NCBI GenBank assembly: GCA_910588645.1
Contig: CAJUOY010000023.1
Coordinates: 1-18,067, forward strand
DNA: 18,067 nucleotides
From: an uncultured Christensenellaceae bacterium
Lineage (GTDB): Bacteria > Bacillota > Clostridia > Christensenellales > Borkfalkiaceae
Direction: 5' to 3'
Shown: positions 1 through 7,433 of the stretch, one piece after another
Position numbering within the stretch: the stretch's first letter is position 1
Layout of the letters: each line of letters begins with the position of its first letter
Notes under the pieces: generated by a model
The model's input: the letters and a program-made list of their open reading frames with translations, nothing else
The model's database searches: none
Told to the model about the DNA's origin: nothing
Translations under genes and position numbers: made by a program

Positions 1-4
1 TCTG

Positions 5-13
5 TGATATAAT
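5..13 (+). promoter_or_regulatory. Extended -10 promoter element of the exonuclease gene
   Basis: Bases 5-13 read TGATATAAT, a perfect extended -10 (TG-n-TATAAT). The -35 would lie outside the window. The expected transcription start is near 19-21, only about 6-8 bases before the ATG at 27, which leaves no room for a Shine-Dalgarno sequence. The mRNA would therefore be nearly leaderless. This is seen in the sequence; promoter function is inferred. Confidence 0.55.
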
Positions 14-26
14 TATCCGGTAAGTT

Positions 27-977
27 ATGAAATTTATATTTTTTGACATTGAGTGCGCGGGGGTACGCAAGACGTATGCAAAAATCTGCGTCTTCGGATA
101 TGTACTCTGCGACGAGAAATTCAATATTATAGAGAAACAGGATTTGCTTATCAATCCGCTGGGCAGGTTTGAACTGACTGACAGAAAGGGAGAAAAGGGT
201 ATAGTTCTGCCGTACGAGTACGGTATTTTCAAGAAACAGCCTACATTCCCCAAGGTTTATAATCGGATAAAAGAGCTTTTGGAGGATAAAGACACCTGCG
301 TTTGGGGGCACGCCGTGTTAAACGACGTCAAATACCTCAATCTGGAATGCAAGCGTTTTAAATTACCGTCTTTCAACTTTCGATTTGCCGACAGCCAGTT
401 GGTCTTTATGTCTTTGGTAAACGACTTTTCTCACCAATTCGGGCTCGAACACATTGCCGCCGAACTCGGCGTCGAATTTACCCCGCACCGCGCCGTGGAC
501 GACGCCTACGCGACTATGCGAATTGTGGAAGCAATGTGCAGGAACAGGAAGTGCGGTATAGGCGAACTCTGTTCTTCGATTGGGTTCACTTATGGCAAGA
601 TAGAAAATTATTCGGTTTCACGTCCGCAGTCTAAGGGGTTTAAATCTTTCAAAAAGGCAGGCAGAGAGGCGAAAATGGCGCGTTCGGACGCGCGAGTTAA
701 GTTCTATAACAATCTCAGTCGTAAGCGTTTTAAACGCGGTGGCAAACTTAAGGGTGAAATATATTGTTTCTCTCGTACAATAGAGGACGATGTTGCGACT
801 TCTATTTCTCTTGTTGATAAGATCTATGCGCTCGGCGGCAAATATTCGGCGCACGTCGACGACTGTCGTTATTATGTTTGTCCGGAAGGCGATGAAACCG
901 ACAGGACGAAAAAGGCCGTTGCGGCACAAAAAACTATATTGTATTTGACGGAATTTACGGAGATGTTTAATGATTGA
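27..977 (+). CDS. DnaQ-like DEDDh 3'-5' exonuclease with C-terminal BRCT-like domain
   Basis: A 316-residue cytoplasmic protein of the RNase T/DnaQ exonuclease superfamily, which removes nucleotides from the 3' end of DNA or RNA using two metal ions. The acidic set is visible: Asp7 and Glu9 in FFDIE, Asp100 in the segment WGHAVLND, and His154 with Asp159 in HRAVDD, so it is the DEDDh type. Residues about 1-175 are the nuclease. A basic linker (200-240) follows, and residues about 240-313 read like a BRCT domain: a KGEIYCFSR strand, a Gly-Gly pair at 270-271, a YYVCP strand and an ending in LTEFTEMF. BRCT domains bind nicked DNA or phosphoproteins, so a repair role is plausible. The BRCT call is by eye. 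The gene overlaps the next one by 8 bases, implying co-transcription. The substrate cannot be told from the sequence. Confidence 0.88.
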   Translation: MKFIFFDIECAGVRKTYAKICVFGYVLCDEKFNIIEKQDLLINPLGRFELTDRKGEKGIVLPYEYGIFKKQPTFPKVYNRIKELLEDKDTCVWGHAVLNDVKYLNLECKRFKLPSFNFRFADSQLVFMSLVNDFSHQFGLEHIAAELGVEFTPHRAVDDAYATMRIVEAMCRNRKCGIGELCSSIGFTYGKIENYSVSRPQSKGFKSFKKAGREAKMARSDARVKFYNNLSRKRFKRGGKLKGEIYCFSRTIEDDVATSISLVDKIYALGGKYSAHVDDCRYYVCPEGDETDRTKKAVAAQKTILYLTEFTEMFND

Positions 978-2256
978 ACTTCCTTCGGAATTTTGTGCAA
1001 GAGTAAAACGTGAACTGGGCTCCGAATATAGCCAATTTATATCCTCGTATAATCTTCCCGTGGCGCGAGGGGTGAGGGTAAATACGCTCAAAATATCCGT
1101 TGAGGATTTTATGAGGATTTCGTCCGTCAATCTCGACGGCGGCGTCCCTTGGGAGAAAAACGGTTTTTATACCGATTCGGAAAGCCCTGGTAAAACCATA
1201 CTGCACGCCGCGGGGCTCTATTATGTTCAGGAACCTTCAGCAATGTGCGCCGCACCCGAATTATGCGTTAAGGCAGGGGAAAGAGTGCTTGACCTATGCT
1301 CGGCTCCGGGTGGAAAGGGTACGCAGCTTGCACAAAGTATGAATGGCGACGGGGTGCTTGTATTAAATGAAATATTGCCCAAACGAGCTGAAATATTGAG
1401 ATCCAACGTGGAGAGGTTGGGCGTAAAAAACGCCTTAGTAACTTCGGCGGAGCCCTCTGTATTGGCGGGGTTGTTTGAGGAATATTTCGATAAAATTCTC
1501 GTTGACGCTCCCTGTTCTGGTGAAGGGATGTTTAAAAAGGAACAGTCTGCTATTCCCGAATGGAGTTTGGACAACGTTTTACTGTGCGTTGAACGACAGA
1601 AAAATATTTTGAATTCGGCCGCAATAATGCTGTCTTGCGGCGGAAGATTGGTTTATTCCACCTGCACGTTTTCATTGGAAGAGGACGAAAAGCAGGTTGA
1701 AAATTTTTTAAAATCACACAAAGACTTTGTTCTCGTATCAATGAAGAAGCTTTTGCCGCATAAAGTGCGCGGGGAAGGGCATTTTTGCGCAGTATTGGAA
1801 AAGACAGGCGGAGGAAGAAAAGATTTACCGCTATTGAACTTTTCAGTACGGGATAAAAAACTTTTAAAAGTGTACAGGGAATGGGAAAGAGAGACATTAA
1901 ATATTTCCATAGATAGAGTTATGCAGAGCGGAAATAATTTTTATTATATTCCCGACGGTTCACCTGATCTTGCAGGCTCCCGTTTTAAGTATAACGAGGG
2001 TATATTTCTCGGTCAGGTTTCTCCCGACGGAAAGAGATTTGAACCGTCTCACACGCTTGCAATGAGCTTGAAAAACAATGAAGCAGCGTGTATTCCCGTT
2101 GACGAAAAGACTGCTCGCGATTATCTGAGAGGGATTACTTTCGGTACGTCTTGCAGCGGTTGGAAAGTGGTAACTTATCTTAATTATCCTCTCGGTTGGT
2201 GTAAAGCCGTAAACGGCACGGCAAAAAATCATCTTCCTAGGGGATTGAGAATTTAA
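970..2256 (+). CDS. RsmF/NOP2/Sun-family 16S rRNA m5C methyltransferase
   Basis: A 428-residue SAM-dependent RNA cytosine-C5 methyltransferase. The N-terminal RVNTLK signature is at 36-41. The SAM-binding loop LDLCSAPGGKG is at 107-117. The motif IV DAPCSGEG, with Cys182, is at 179-186, and motif VI STCTFS holds Cys232. In this family the TC cysteine forms the covalent intermediate with cytosine and the PC cysteine helps release it. The C-terminal part (about 290-428) ends in PLGWCKAV, KNHLPRGLRI, the pattern of the RsmF/YebU-type RNA-binding extension, and its length fits RsmF rather than RsmB. The likely target is cytosine in the decoding region of 16S rRNA (known for the family; the exact base is not predictable). 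It starts 8 bases inside the exonuclease gene and ends at a bidirectional terminator. Confidence 0.93.
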   Translation: MIELPSEFCARVKRELGSEYSQFISSYNLPVARGVRVNTLKISVEDFMRISSVNLDGGVPWEKNGFYTDSESPGKTILHAAGLYYVQEPSAMCAAPELCVKAGERVLDLCSAPGGKGTQLAQSMNGDGVLVLNEILPKRAEILRSNVERLGVKNALVTSAEPSVLAGLFEEYFDKILVDAPCSGEGMFKKEQSAIPEWSLDNVLLCVERQKNILNSAAIMLSCGGRLVYSTCTFSLEEDEKQVENFLKSHKDFVLVSMKKLLPHKVRGEGHFCAVLEKTGGGRKDLPLLNFSVRDKKLLKVYREWERETLNISIDRVMQSGNNFYYIPDGSPDLAGSRFKYNEGIFLGQVSPDGKRFEPSHTLAMSLKNNEAACIPVDEKTARDYLRGITFGTSCSGWKVVTYLNYPLGWCKAVNGTAKNHLPRGLRI

Positions 2257-2265
2257 CTATAAAAC

Positions 2266-2292
2266 AAAAGTCCGACTTAAAGTCGGACTTTT
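2266..2292. terminator. Bidirectional intrinsic terminator between convergent genes
   Basis: A near-perfect inverted repeat, AAAAGTCCGACT (2266-2277) and AGTCGGACTTTT (2281-2292), with a 3-base loop. It has T-rich sequence after the stem on the + strand and TTTTGTTTT on the - strand. It can end both the methyltransferase transcript and the large lipoprotein transcript, whose stop codon is at 2304. Confidence 0.9.
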
Positions 2293-2303
2293 TAATTTGT
2301 TAT

Positions 2304-5300
2304 TTATTCGGGTTTATCTTCATCATCGTTTGAAGGTTCAACCGCTTCTTTGGATATTTCCTCGTTTTCCTCCGTAGCCTCGGGCTCTTCCTCGGCAGGA
2401 AGAGTTTCAACGGGTTCGTCCTCGTTGGTTTCTGCCTGAGCGTCGTCGGCTTCCTCGTTCTTTACAAGGTGAAGCTTCTTGATATAGCGGTCACGCTGGC
2501 GGTAAACGTTTTTATTTCTCTTGGAGTTGCCTTTCTTTATTATGCGCTTCTTAATAAGGTTTCTGATCAAGATTGCCGCAAGAGTGAGCAGGAGTACCGC
2601 CGCGAGAATTATCGATGAAACGTACAGCCAGATATCTACGGTCTCGGTCTCGTCTTCGTCCTTATCTTCATCTTCATCCGCATTACCGCTGTTGATCTTT
2701 ATATCCTGATCTACAGCCGAATAATCGACGAATACGTTGTGCGAATTCTGAGCCGAGTTTTCGTAATTGAAGTATGCGAGTACTTCCTTGAAATCTTCCG
2801 ATTTATACTCGTAACCGGTTTCTCCGTCCTTCGCGGTAGTTGCATTGAAAGGTACGTAGGATTCGGAATCGTACAGAGTGTAGGTGTAGTACTTAGCGTC
2901 GTACGTTCCGGCAATCGCATTTACCTTATCGGCGGGGATTGTTCCGTCCTTTACGAGCTCGCTCAGCGTTTTCTCATAGAATGCGATGTTCTCCGATTCG
3001 GAAGTAATTACGTCAAGCTTGTTATATTCTGCAAGCAACGCTCTGTACTTGTTTATTATTTCCTTTTCATACTCGCCTAAGACGCTTGCGTAGTTGCTGG
3101 AAGTAACGGAGAAAGAGCTGTAATCGAATGCAACCGCGCCGTTACTTATCTTTCCGTTGTTTACGCCCGTCTCGTTACGGTCGCCGCTCCACATTTCAAG
3201 GCGGTAGTTCTTGCTGTCGCTTCCCGTGTGGATGAAGAAGTTAACGGTTACCCATTTACCGTCGGTATCGGTTACTTTTACAAAGAGTTCCTCATTGAGC
3301 GCTTCGTAATTGTATCTTGCGTATTCCTCGGCAAAGTTTTTGACCTTAACGTCGGTGGTTTTCTGTTCTGCGATATAGTAGTAAGCGTCGTCCTCTGACT
3401 TATACTCGTATATGCGGGTTCCTTCGTCGTTTGTGAGGTAGTGGTTAGCAAGTCTGTCTGCCGCGGAGGATACGTAGTAATCTTCGCCGTCGACAAGATT
3501 GTCAAACGAAACTGCCTCGCCGTCTTTATTATAGAAGGTCTCGTGTTCGTACTTATAGTTTTTGAACGATCTTCTGAGGTTGTGAAGGTTTGCGTAATAT
3601 ACTTTATCTTCCGTGTTGTCTTTGCTTTCGTAAAGACCGTCGTCACGAAGAGTATAAATTATATGGTCGCGGTGTTCGCTCTCTTTCCAGTCTTCGTCAA
3701 ACTTCTCATCGAGTACGTTGCCTTCCTTGTCATAGAAGAAGGTATATCCGGGAGTGGTGTAATTCAAAAGCTTGGTCGTATCGGTGTTATCTACCAAATA
3801 GATATAAGCCGCCGCGTCGCCGGAAACCATTACTTTTATGCTTACGGTTTCATAGCTGTTGGACGATACCGTCTTGCCGTTGCTTACAAATCCGTAGTTG
3901 CATACGTCTTTCAAAGAGTAGTAGGTCGTCTCTTCGTCGAACGTCGCGTTCTGTGCGACTTTGGAGAACTTCTTGCCGTTATGAGCTACGATAGTTCCGT
4001 TTTCGTCTTCAACGTAATAATCCTTGAAGTTTGTTTCGTTGGCTTCTGCTTTATTTGCATAAGTCCTTAAATTATTAATAATGATAAGGGGCTGATAGCA
4101 ATTTTCGCCGAATACGTCGTTCCAGTTCTGTGCGGACTGATTGAAGCTCTTGAGTATATCGTTACCGTTGGAATACTTATCGAAGTGCTCTTTGGAAATG
4201 AGTCCCGCAAGCTTGTTTGTGTTGCCCGCGTCGTAAGCCTGATTGCTGTCTCCGCCGGAGATAGTCGAGTGTGCGCCGTTCAATCCCGAGTAGTTGGAGG
4301 GGTGCGCAATTCCGTCTCTTATGTCGGAAGTTGCAAGGGGATCGTCCATAACCTTATTATCGCTGCTATTTTCGCTTTCGCTGAACGAGAACAGGGCGGT
4401 GTAAGTTCCGCTGGTGGCAAGGCGATAGACTTCTTCGTCAACGGACAGCGTCTGCATATTTGCAAGAGCGGTCCAACCTCCCGCGTACTTGGCGTTCTTT
4501 ATATCGGAACCGCCGTAACCGAGATCTATATTGAATTCCTGGGCTTCTTCAGTATCGTTTTGTACGAATATGAAGCAGGGTACCCAGCCGTTATAGATAT
4601 TTTTTTCCTTTTCGAAGTTTGTAACTACGCCGGTGGTGTTGATCGTAAGCGTCTGCGAATTTTCGTCGTCGTTCACGTCGTAGACTTTTACGGTTGAATT
4701 GGCGTCGCTGGTTTTGAGCCAGAATGAAACTATTGTGTAGCCGTTAGCTTCAACTTTGAAGTTCGTGCTTGAAACGGTGGAGGTGTATGCCGCGCCCCAC
4801 GCCGAGAGCATCATTAAAACGTTGCCGTCATAGTCGGGAAGTTGTCCGTCGCCGTTTAAAGCTTCGTTCAAAAGTCCTGAATAATCTTTGTGATAGTTTG
4901 CTCCCGCAAACATAGATTCTGTGAACTGGCTTCCTGCTTTAAACGTTCCCAACAAATCGTTTTCGGTAGGACGACCGTTGAAGTTCTTTACAAGGTCGTA
5001 AGCTTCGTCTCTGTCTCCGCTTGAAATGCCTATAAGTCTTGCATCGTTTTTCGCGCTGGAAGCATAGAGTTTAAGTCCGTCTTTTTCCGTAGTAAGTTTT
5101 ACGGAAACGTTGTCTTTTGTCAGGTTGACGGGGGAATAGCCGGAATTATCCGCCGTGGAGGCTACGGAAGCGAGATCAACGGAATAGTTGAAGTGGTAGG
5201 CGTGTCTGAAATCTGTGCCGTTAGATTTTCTTAATTCCTTGTCTGCATTGAAGACTTTGTCGTCTGCTTCGCTTGTCAGCGAGCAGTAAGTCTTGTTGTC

Positions 5301-6542
5301 GTTTATTTCTTTCTTATTTTCGGAATAAGTGCAGTTTTCATCGTCAAGTGAACGGAACTTTTTGACTTCAACGTCGTCGAAGAACGCATAACCCGTGCAC
5401 TGTTCCTCGTTGGTCTGACCAAGTCCGAGTCTCAACTGAATGGTGCTGGAAGCAAAGTCGCAGGCGTTTATATAAATTTTATAGTTGAGCCAACCGTTGC
5501 TTTCCTCAACCGTATACCCGTCGGTTTCAGCGCCCGCTATAATCTTTTCTGTGTTGATGTTTTTAATAGCAAAGGTATCTATCGAAGTGCCGTTGACAGT
5601 CTGAACAACCTCGATACTTGCGCCCTTGTCCTGATCGTACAGCGCGCTGTAACCCTTGTCGAATTTAAGGTCGGAAGTTTTAACCCAAACGGATATTTCC
5701 GCTGCCGTATTTGCTTCGAGCGTAAGGGTGTTGGAAGAGTAGTACTGTCTGATACCGTTATATTTGCCGTCCGTGGTATAGTTATGAACCATAAGCACGT
5801 TGCCGGTGTTGTATTCTTTTGCGGAATCAGAGTAGAGGTTTCCGTCGTCGTCCTTATAAACTTCAGTTGTACCGAGATAATATTTACCGTCTTTTTCCGA
5901 ATAAGCTCCAAGGTGCGTTTCGGGATTGTCGATAACGGCCTGTCTTACCGGTCTGGTGAAGTCCTGATCAAAGTAGAAGTCACCGTCGTCGGCGTTCTTA
6001 TAGACGGTCTCGCCCATGAACTTGTAGTTGCCGTCTTCGCCCTCGATACCTAAGAATTTCTGCAATCCACCGAAATTCTTTATAATGGTGTCGTCCTTGA
6101 GCTGATCCTTGGTACGGGTTGCGGCATAGGGCTCCTTGTAGAGAATATCGCGCGAACGCATCGAGTTATAGTCTACGTAATCTTCGGAAGAAGAGCCTAT
6201 ATCCTCGTTATAATCCAGTTTTTGTCCCAAATCGAAGTCGGAGATATCTTCCCAGGCTTTGGGGCCGGTGGAGATAATGCCGGATTTTACGGAACTGCCG
6301 CCGTCAATCGTCCAACCGTTTACGTTCTTGATGAGGTGAACCGCGTCCTCGGGGACGTTGAAAAATTCAAAGTTACCGTTTGTAAGAAGTTGAGTATCTT
6401 CCTTTTGATTGTTGGAAGGCTTGTCTTCTTCTTTATTGGGCGCGCACGCTGCCGCAAGGCCGGAGCAGGCGACCGAAAGCACGCACAAAGCGGCTATCAG
6501 GGACTTTCTTGTTACTTTTCCGTTAGAGTGTTTTTTAGTCAT
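2304..6542 (-). CDS. Giant surface lipoprotein with repeated carbohydrate-binding-like beta-sandwich modules and C-terminal membrane anchor
   Basis: A 1412-residue protein of unknown function. I place the start at the ATG at 6542. It has AGGAG four bases upstream (6547-6551), whereas the in-frame TTG at 6560 lies upstream of that site. The N-terminus is a signal peptide, a basic stretch then LIAALCVLSVACSGLAAAC, with a lipobox-like Cys at 33. After a short Lys/Glu linker comes TNGNFEFF, a typical opening of CBM4/9-like jelly-roll domains. The first module contains ISVWVKTSD (283-291) and closes with YAFFDDVEV (385-393). A second has VSFWLKTSD (605-613), with further strands at about 896-909 and 1095-1122. 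Tyr/Asp/Gly-rich pieces recur, including the exact heptapeptide YEYKSED twice. Residues 1303-1327 are a transmembrane helix, followed by about 85 residues that are first basic, then Glu-rich. Glycan or surface-polymer binding is an inference; no catalytic motif was seen. It is monocistronic. Confidence 0.85.
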   Translation of the reverse strand: MTKKHSNGKVTRKSLIAALCVLSVACSGLAAACAPNKEEDKPSNNQKEDTQLLTNGNFEFFNVPEDAVHLIKNVNGWTIDGGSSVKSGIISTGPKAWEDISDFDLGQKLDYNEDIGSSSEDYVDYNSMRSRDILYKEPYAATRTKDQLKDDTIIKNFGGLQKFLGIEGEDGNYKFMGETVYKNADDGDFYFDQDFTRPVRQAVIDNPETHLGAYSEKDGKYYLGTTEVYKDDDGNLYSDSAKEYNTGNVLMVHNYTTDGKYNGIRQYYSSNTLTLEANTAAEISVWVKTSDLKFDKGYSALYDQDKGASIEVVQTVNGTSIDTFAIKNINTEKIIAGAETDGYTVEESNGWLNYKIYINACDFASSTIQLRLGLGQTNEEQCTGYAFFDDVEVKKFRSLDDENCTYSENKKEINDNKTYCSLTSEADDKVFNADKELRKSNGTDFRHAYHFNYSVDLASVASTADNSGYSPVNLTKDNVSVKLTTEKDGLKLYASSAKNDARLIGISSGDRDEAYDLVKNFNGRPTENDLLGTFKAGSQFTESMFAGANYHKDYSGLLNEALNGDGQLPDYDGNVLMMLSAWGAAYTSTVSSTNFKVEANGYTIVSFWLKTSDANSTVKVYDVNDDENSQTLTINTTGVVTNFEKEKNIYNGWVPCFIFVQNDTEEAQEFNIDLGYGGSDIKNAKYAGGWTALANMQTLSVDEEVYRLATSGTYTALFSFSESENSSDNKVMDDPLATSDIRDGIAHPSNYSGLNGAHSTISGGDSNQAYDAGNTNKLAGLISKEHFDKYSNGNDILKSFNQSAQNWNDVFGENCYQPLIIINNLRTYANKAEANETNFKDYYVEDENGTIVAHNGKKFSKVAQNATFDEETTYYSLKDVCNYGFVSNGKTVSSNSYETVSIKVMVSGDAAAYIYLVDNTDTTKLLNYTTPGYTFFYDKEGNVLDEKFDEDWKESEHRDHIIYTLRDDGLYESKDNTEDKVYYANLHNLRRSFKNYKYEHETFYNKDGEAVSFDNLVDGEDYYVSSAADRLANHYLTNDEGTRIYEYKSEDDAYYYIAEQKTTDVKVKNFAEEYARYNYEALNEELFVKVTDTDGKWVTVNFFIHTGSDSKNYRLEMWSGDRNETGVNNGKISNGAVAFDYSSFSVTSSNYASVLGEYEKEIINKYRALLAEYNKLDVITSESENIAFYEKTLSELVKDGTIPADKVNAIAGTYDAKYYTYTLYDSESYVPFNATTAKDGETGYEYKSEDFKEVLAYFNYENSAQNSHNVFVDYSAVDQDIKINSGNADEDEDKDEDETETVDIWLYVSSIILAAVLLLTLAAILIRNLIKKRIIKKGNSKRNKNVYRQRDRYIKKLHLVKNEEADDAQAETNEDEPVETLPAEEEPEATEENEEISKEAVEPSNDDEDKPE

Positions 6543-6546
6543 AAAA

Positions 6547-6551
6547 CTCCT
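6547..6551 (-). promoter_or_regulatory. Shine-Dalgarno site fixing the lipoprotein start
   Basis: On the - strand this reads AGGAG, four bases before the ATG at 6542. It is the only good ribosome binding site near the N-terminus and lies downstream of the alternative TTG at 6560, which would add six residues. Confidence 0.75.
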
Positions 6552-6560
6552 GAGTTTCAA

Positions 6561-6576
6561 CGGCGTATTTACGCCG
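6561..6576 (-). promoter_or_regulatory. 5' leader hairpin of the lipoprotein mRNA
   Basis: A perfect inverted repeat, CGGCGTA and TACGCCG, separated by 2 bases. It lies 9 bases upstream of the AGGAG site in the predicted untranslated leader. On the + strand it is followed by CAAG and seven Ts, so it could alternatively terminate antisense transcription. The role is unknown: mRNA stability, translation control or antisense termination are all possible. Confidence 0.5.
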
Positions 6577-6605
6577 CAAGTTTTTTTGTCGTACTATGAC
6601 ATTTT

Positions 6606-6633
6606 AATATAATTACCGTTTTTAATCAAGCAA
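6606..6633 (-). promoter_or_regulatory. Candidate sigma-A promoter of the lipoprotein gene
   Basis: Read on the - strand: -35 TTGCTT (6628-6633), a 16-base spacer, and -10 TATATT (6606-6611). The -10 matches consensus at 5 of 6 positions and the -35 at 3 of 6. The predicted start near 6599 gives a leader of about 57 bases containing an A7 tract and the GC-rich hairpin. Confidence 0.45.
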
Positions 6634-6707
6634 TTAACAACCTACTTCAAAAAAAAATTAATTATTTTCAGTAAAATTGCAAAAACTTACCGTAAAGATT
6701 AAATATT

Positions 6708-7064
6708 ATGGTTAAAAAGAATTTAAAAGCCGTACTGTGCGGGCTTCTCACCGGCGCGGTGAACGGTCTGTTCGGCGGCGGAGGGGGAATGGTTGTTGTT
6801 CCTCTTTTGAAAAATTTATTGGGCTTTGACGAAAAACGCGCCCACGCAACGGCAATACTCGTCATTGCTCCGGTATGTGCGGCAAGCGCGATAACTTATA
6901 TAGCGGGCGGTTATTTTTCTCCGGAAGTAGTTATACCCGCAGCCATAGGATCGGTTGCGGGCGGATTTTTTGGAGCAATGGCGTTAAATAAATTTCCCGT
7001 GGCTGTCGTAAACGCCGTGTTTATCGTCGTTATGGCCGCCGCGGGAATCAGGATGTTGATATGA
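6708..7064 (+). CDS. Half-size TSUP (TauE/SafE) permease, N-terminal half partner
   Basis: A 118-residue membrane protein with four predicted transmembrane segments (about 9-33, 40-63, 70-90 and 95-117). The Gly-rich motif FGGGGGMVVVPLL near 22-34 is typical of the TauE/SafE (TSUP, DUF81) family, whose members export or import sulfite, sulfoacetate and other organic anions. Ordinary family members are about 250 residues with two such repeats; this gene carries only one. Its stop overlaps the next start as ATGA (7061-7064), so the two halves are translationally coupled. No clear Shine-Dalgarno precedes the ATG; a weak TTGCAA-17-TAAATA element (6677-6705) is the best promoter candidate. The substrate is unknown. 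A frameshifted full-length gene is the alternative reading. Confidence 0.85.
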   Translation: MVKKNLKAVLCGLLTGAVNGLFGGGGGMVVVPLLKNLLGFDEKRAHATAILVIAPVCAASAITYIAGGYFSPEVVIPAAIGSVAGGFFGAMALNKFPVAVVNAVFIVVMAAAGIRMLI

Positions 7065-7432
7065 GTTTTATTTTGTATCTTATTGCCGGCTTTCTTTCCG
7101 GAGTGCTAGGTGGTATGGGAATGGGCGGCGGCACAATATTAATTCCGACGCTTACGATTTTTCTTAACGTCGAACAGCACGTGGCACAGGCAACGAACCT
7201 TGCCGCATTTTTACCTATGTCCGCATTCTCGCTCAAAGTGCATAAAGATCGCGGACTGTTAAAGACGGAAGGCATACTGTGGGTTATTATTCCCGCGCTC
7301 GTAACTTCGGTATTAAGCGGCTTTGCCGCTTCCGTGTTGCCTGCCGCAATTTTAAAAAAACTTTTCGGCGTATTTTTATTGGTTCTCGCGGTTAAAGGAT
7401 TATTTTCGGTTAAACTCGGATTTAATAAATAA
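7061..7432 (+). CDS. Half-size TSUP (TauE/SafE) permease, C-terminal half partner
   Basis: A 123-residue membrane protein with about four transmembrane segments. It carries its own copy of the family's Gly-rich loop, GGMGMGGGTILIPTL (about 17-31), followed by VAQATNLAAF, a typical TSUP sequence. Together with the preceding 118-residue protein it adds up to one normal eight-helix transporter, so the two probably form a heterodimer. AGGA at 7050-7053 lies 7 bases before the ATG, which supports genuine re-initiation rather than a sequencing frameshift. The gene ends one base from the convergent flippase gene, and I see no hairpin terminator in between. Confidence 0.87.
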   Translation: MSFILYLIAGFLSGVLGGMGMGGGTILIPTLTIFLNVEQHVAQATNLAAFLPMSAFSLKVHKDRGLLKTEGILWVIIPALVTSVLSGFAASVLPAAILKKLFGVFLLVLAVKGLFSVKLGFNK

Positions 7433-7433
7433 A

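Noticed and set aside
618..1130. Minus-strand frames over the exonuclease and methyltransferase genes, and similar ones antisense to pyrB, pyrC and pyrF
   Set aside because: Antisense shadows of confidently identified genes.
3441..4070. Long open frames on the + strand inside the lipoprotein gene (also 4185-4697, 3590-3994, 2739-3080 and 6222-6599)
   Set aside because: They mirror the codon pattern of the real - strand gene, have no ribosome sites or recognisable domains, and their translations look like low-quality antisense products.
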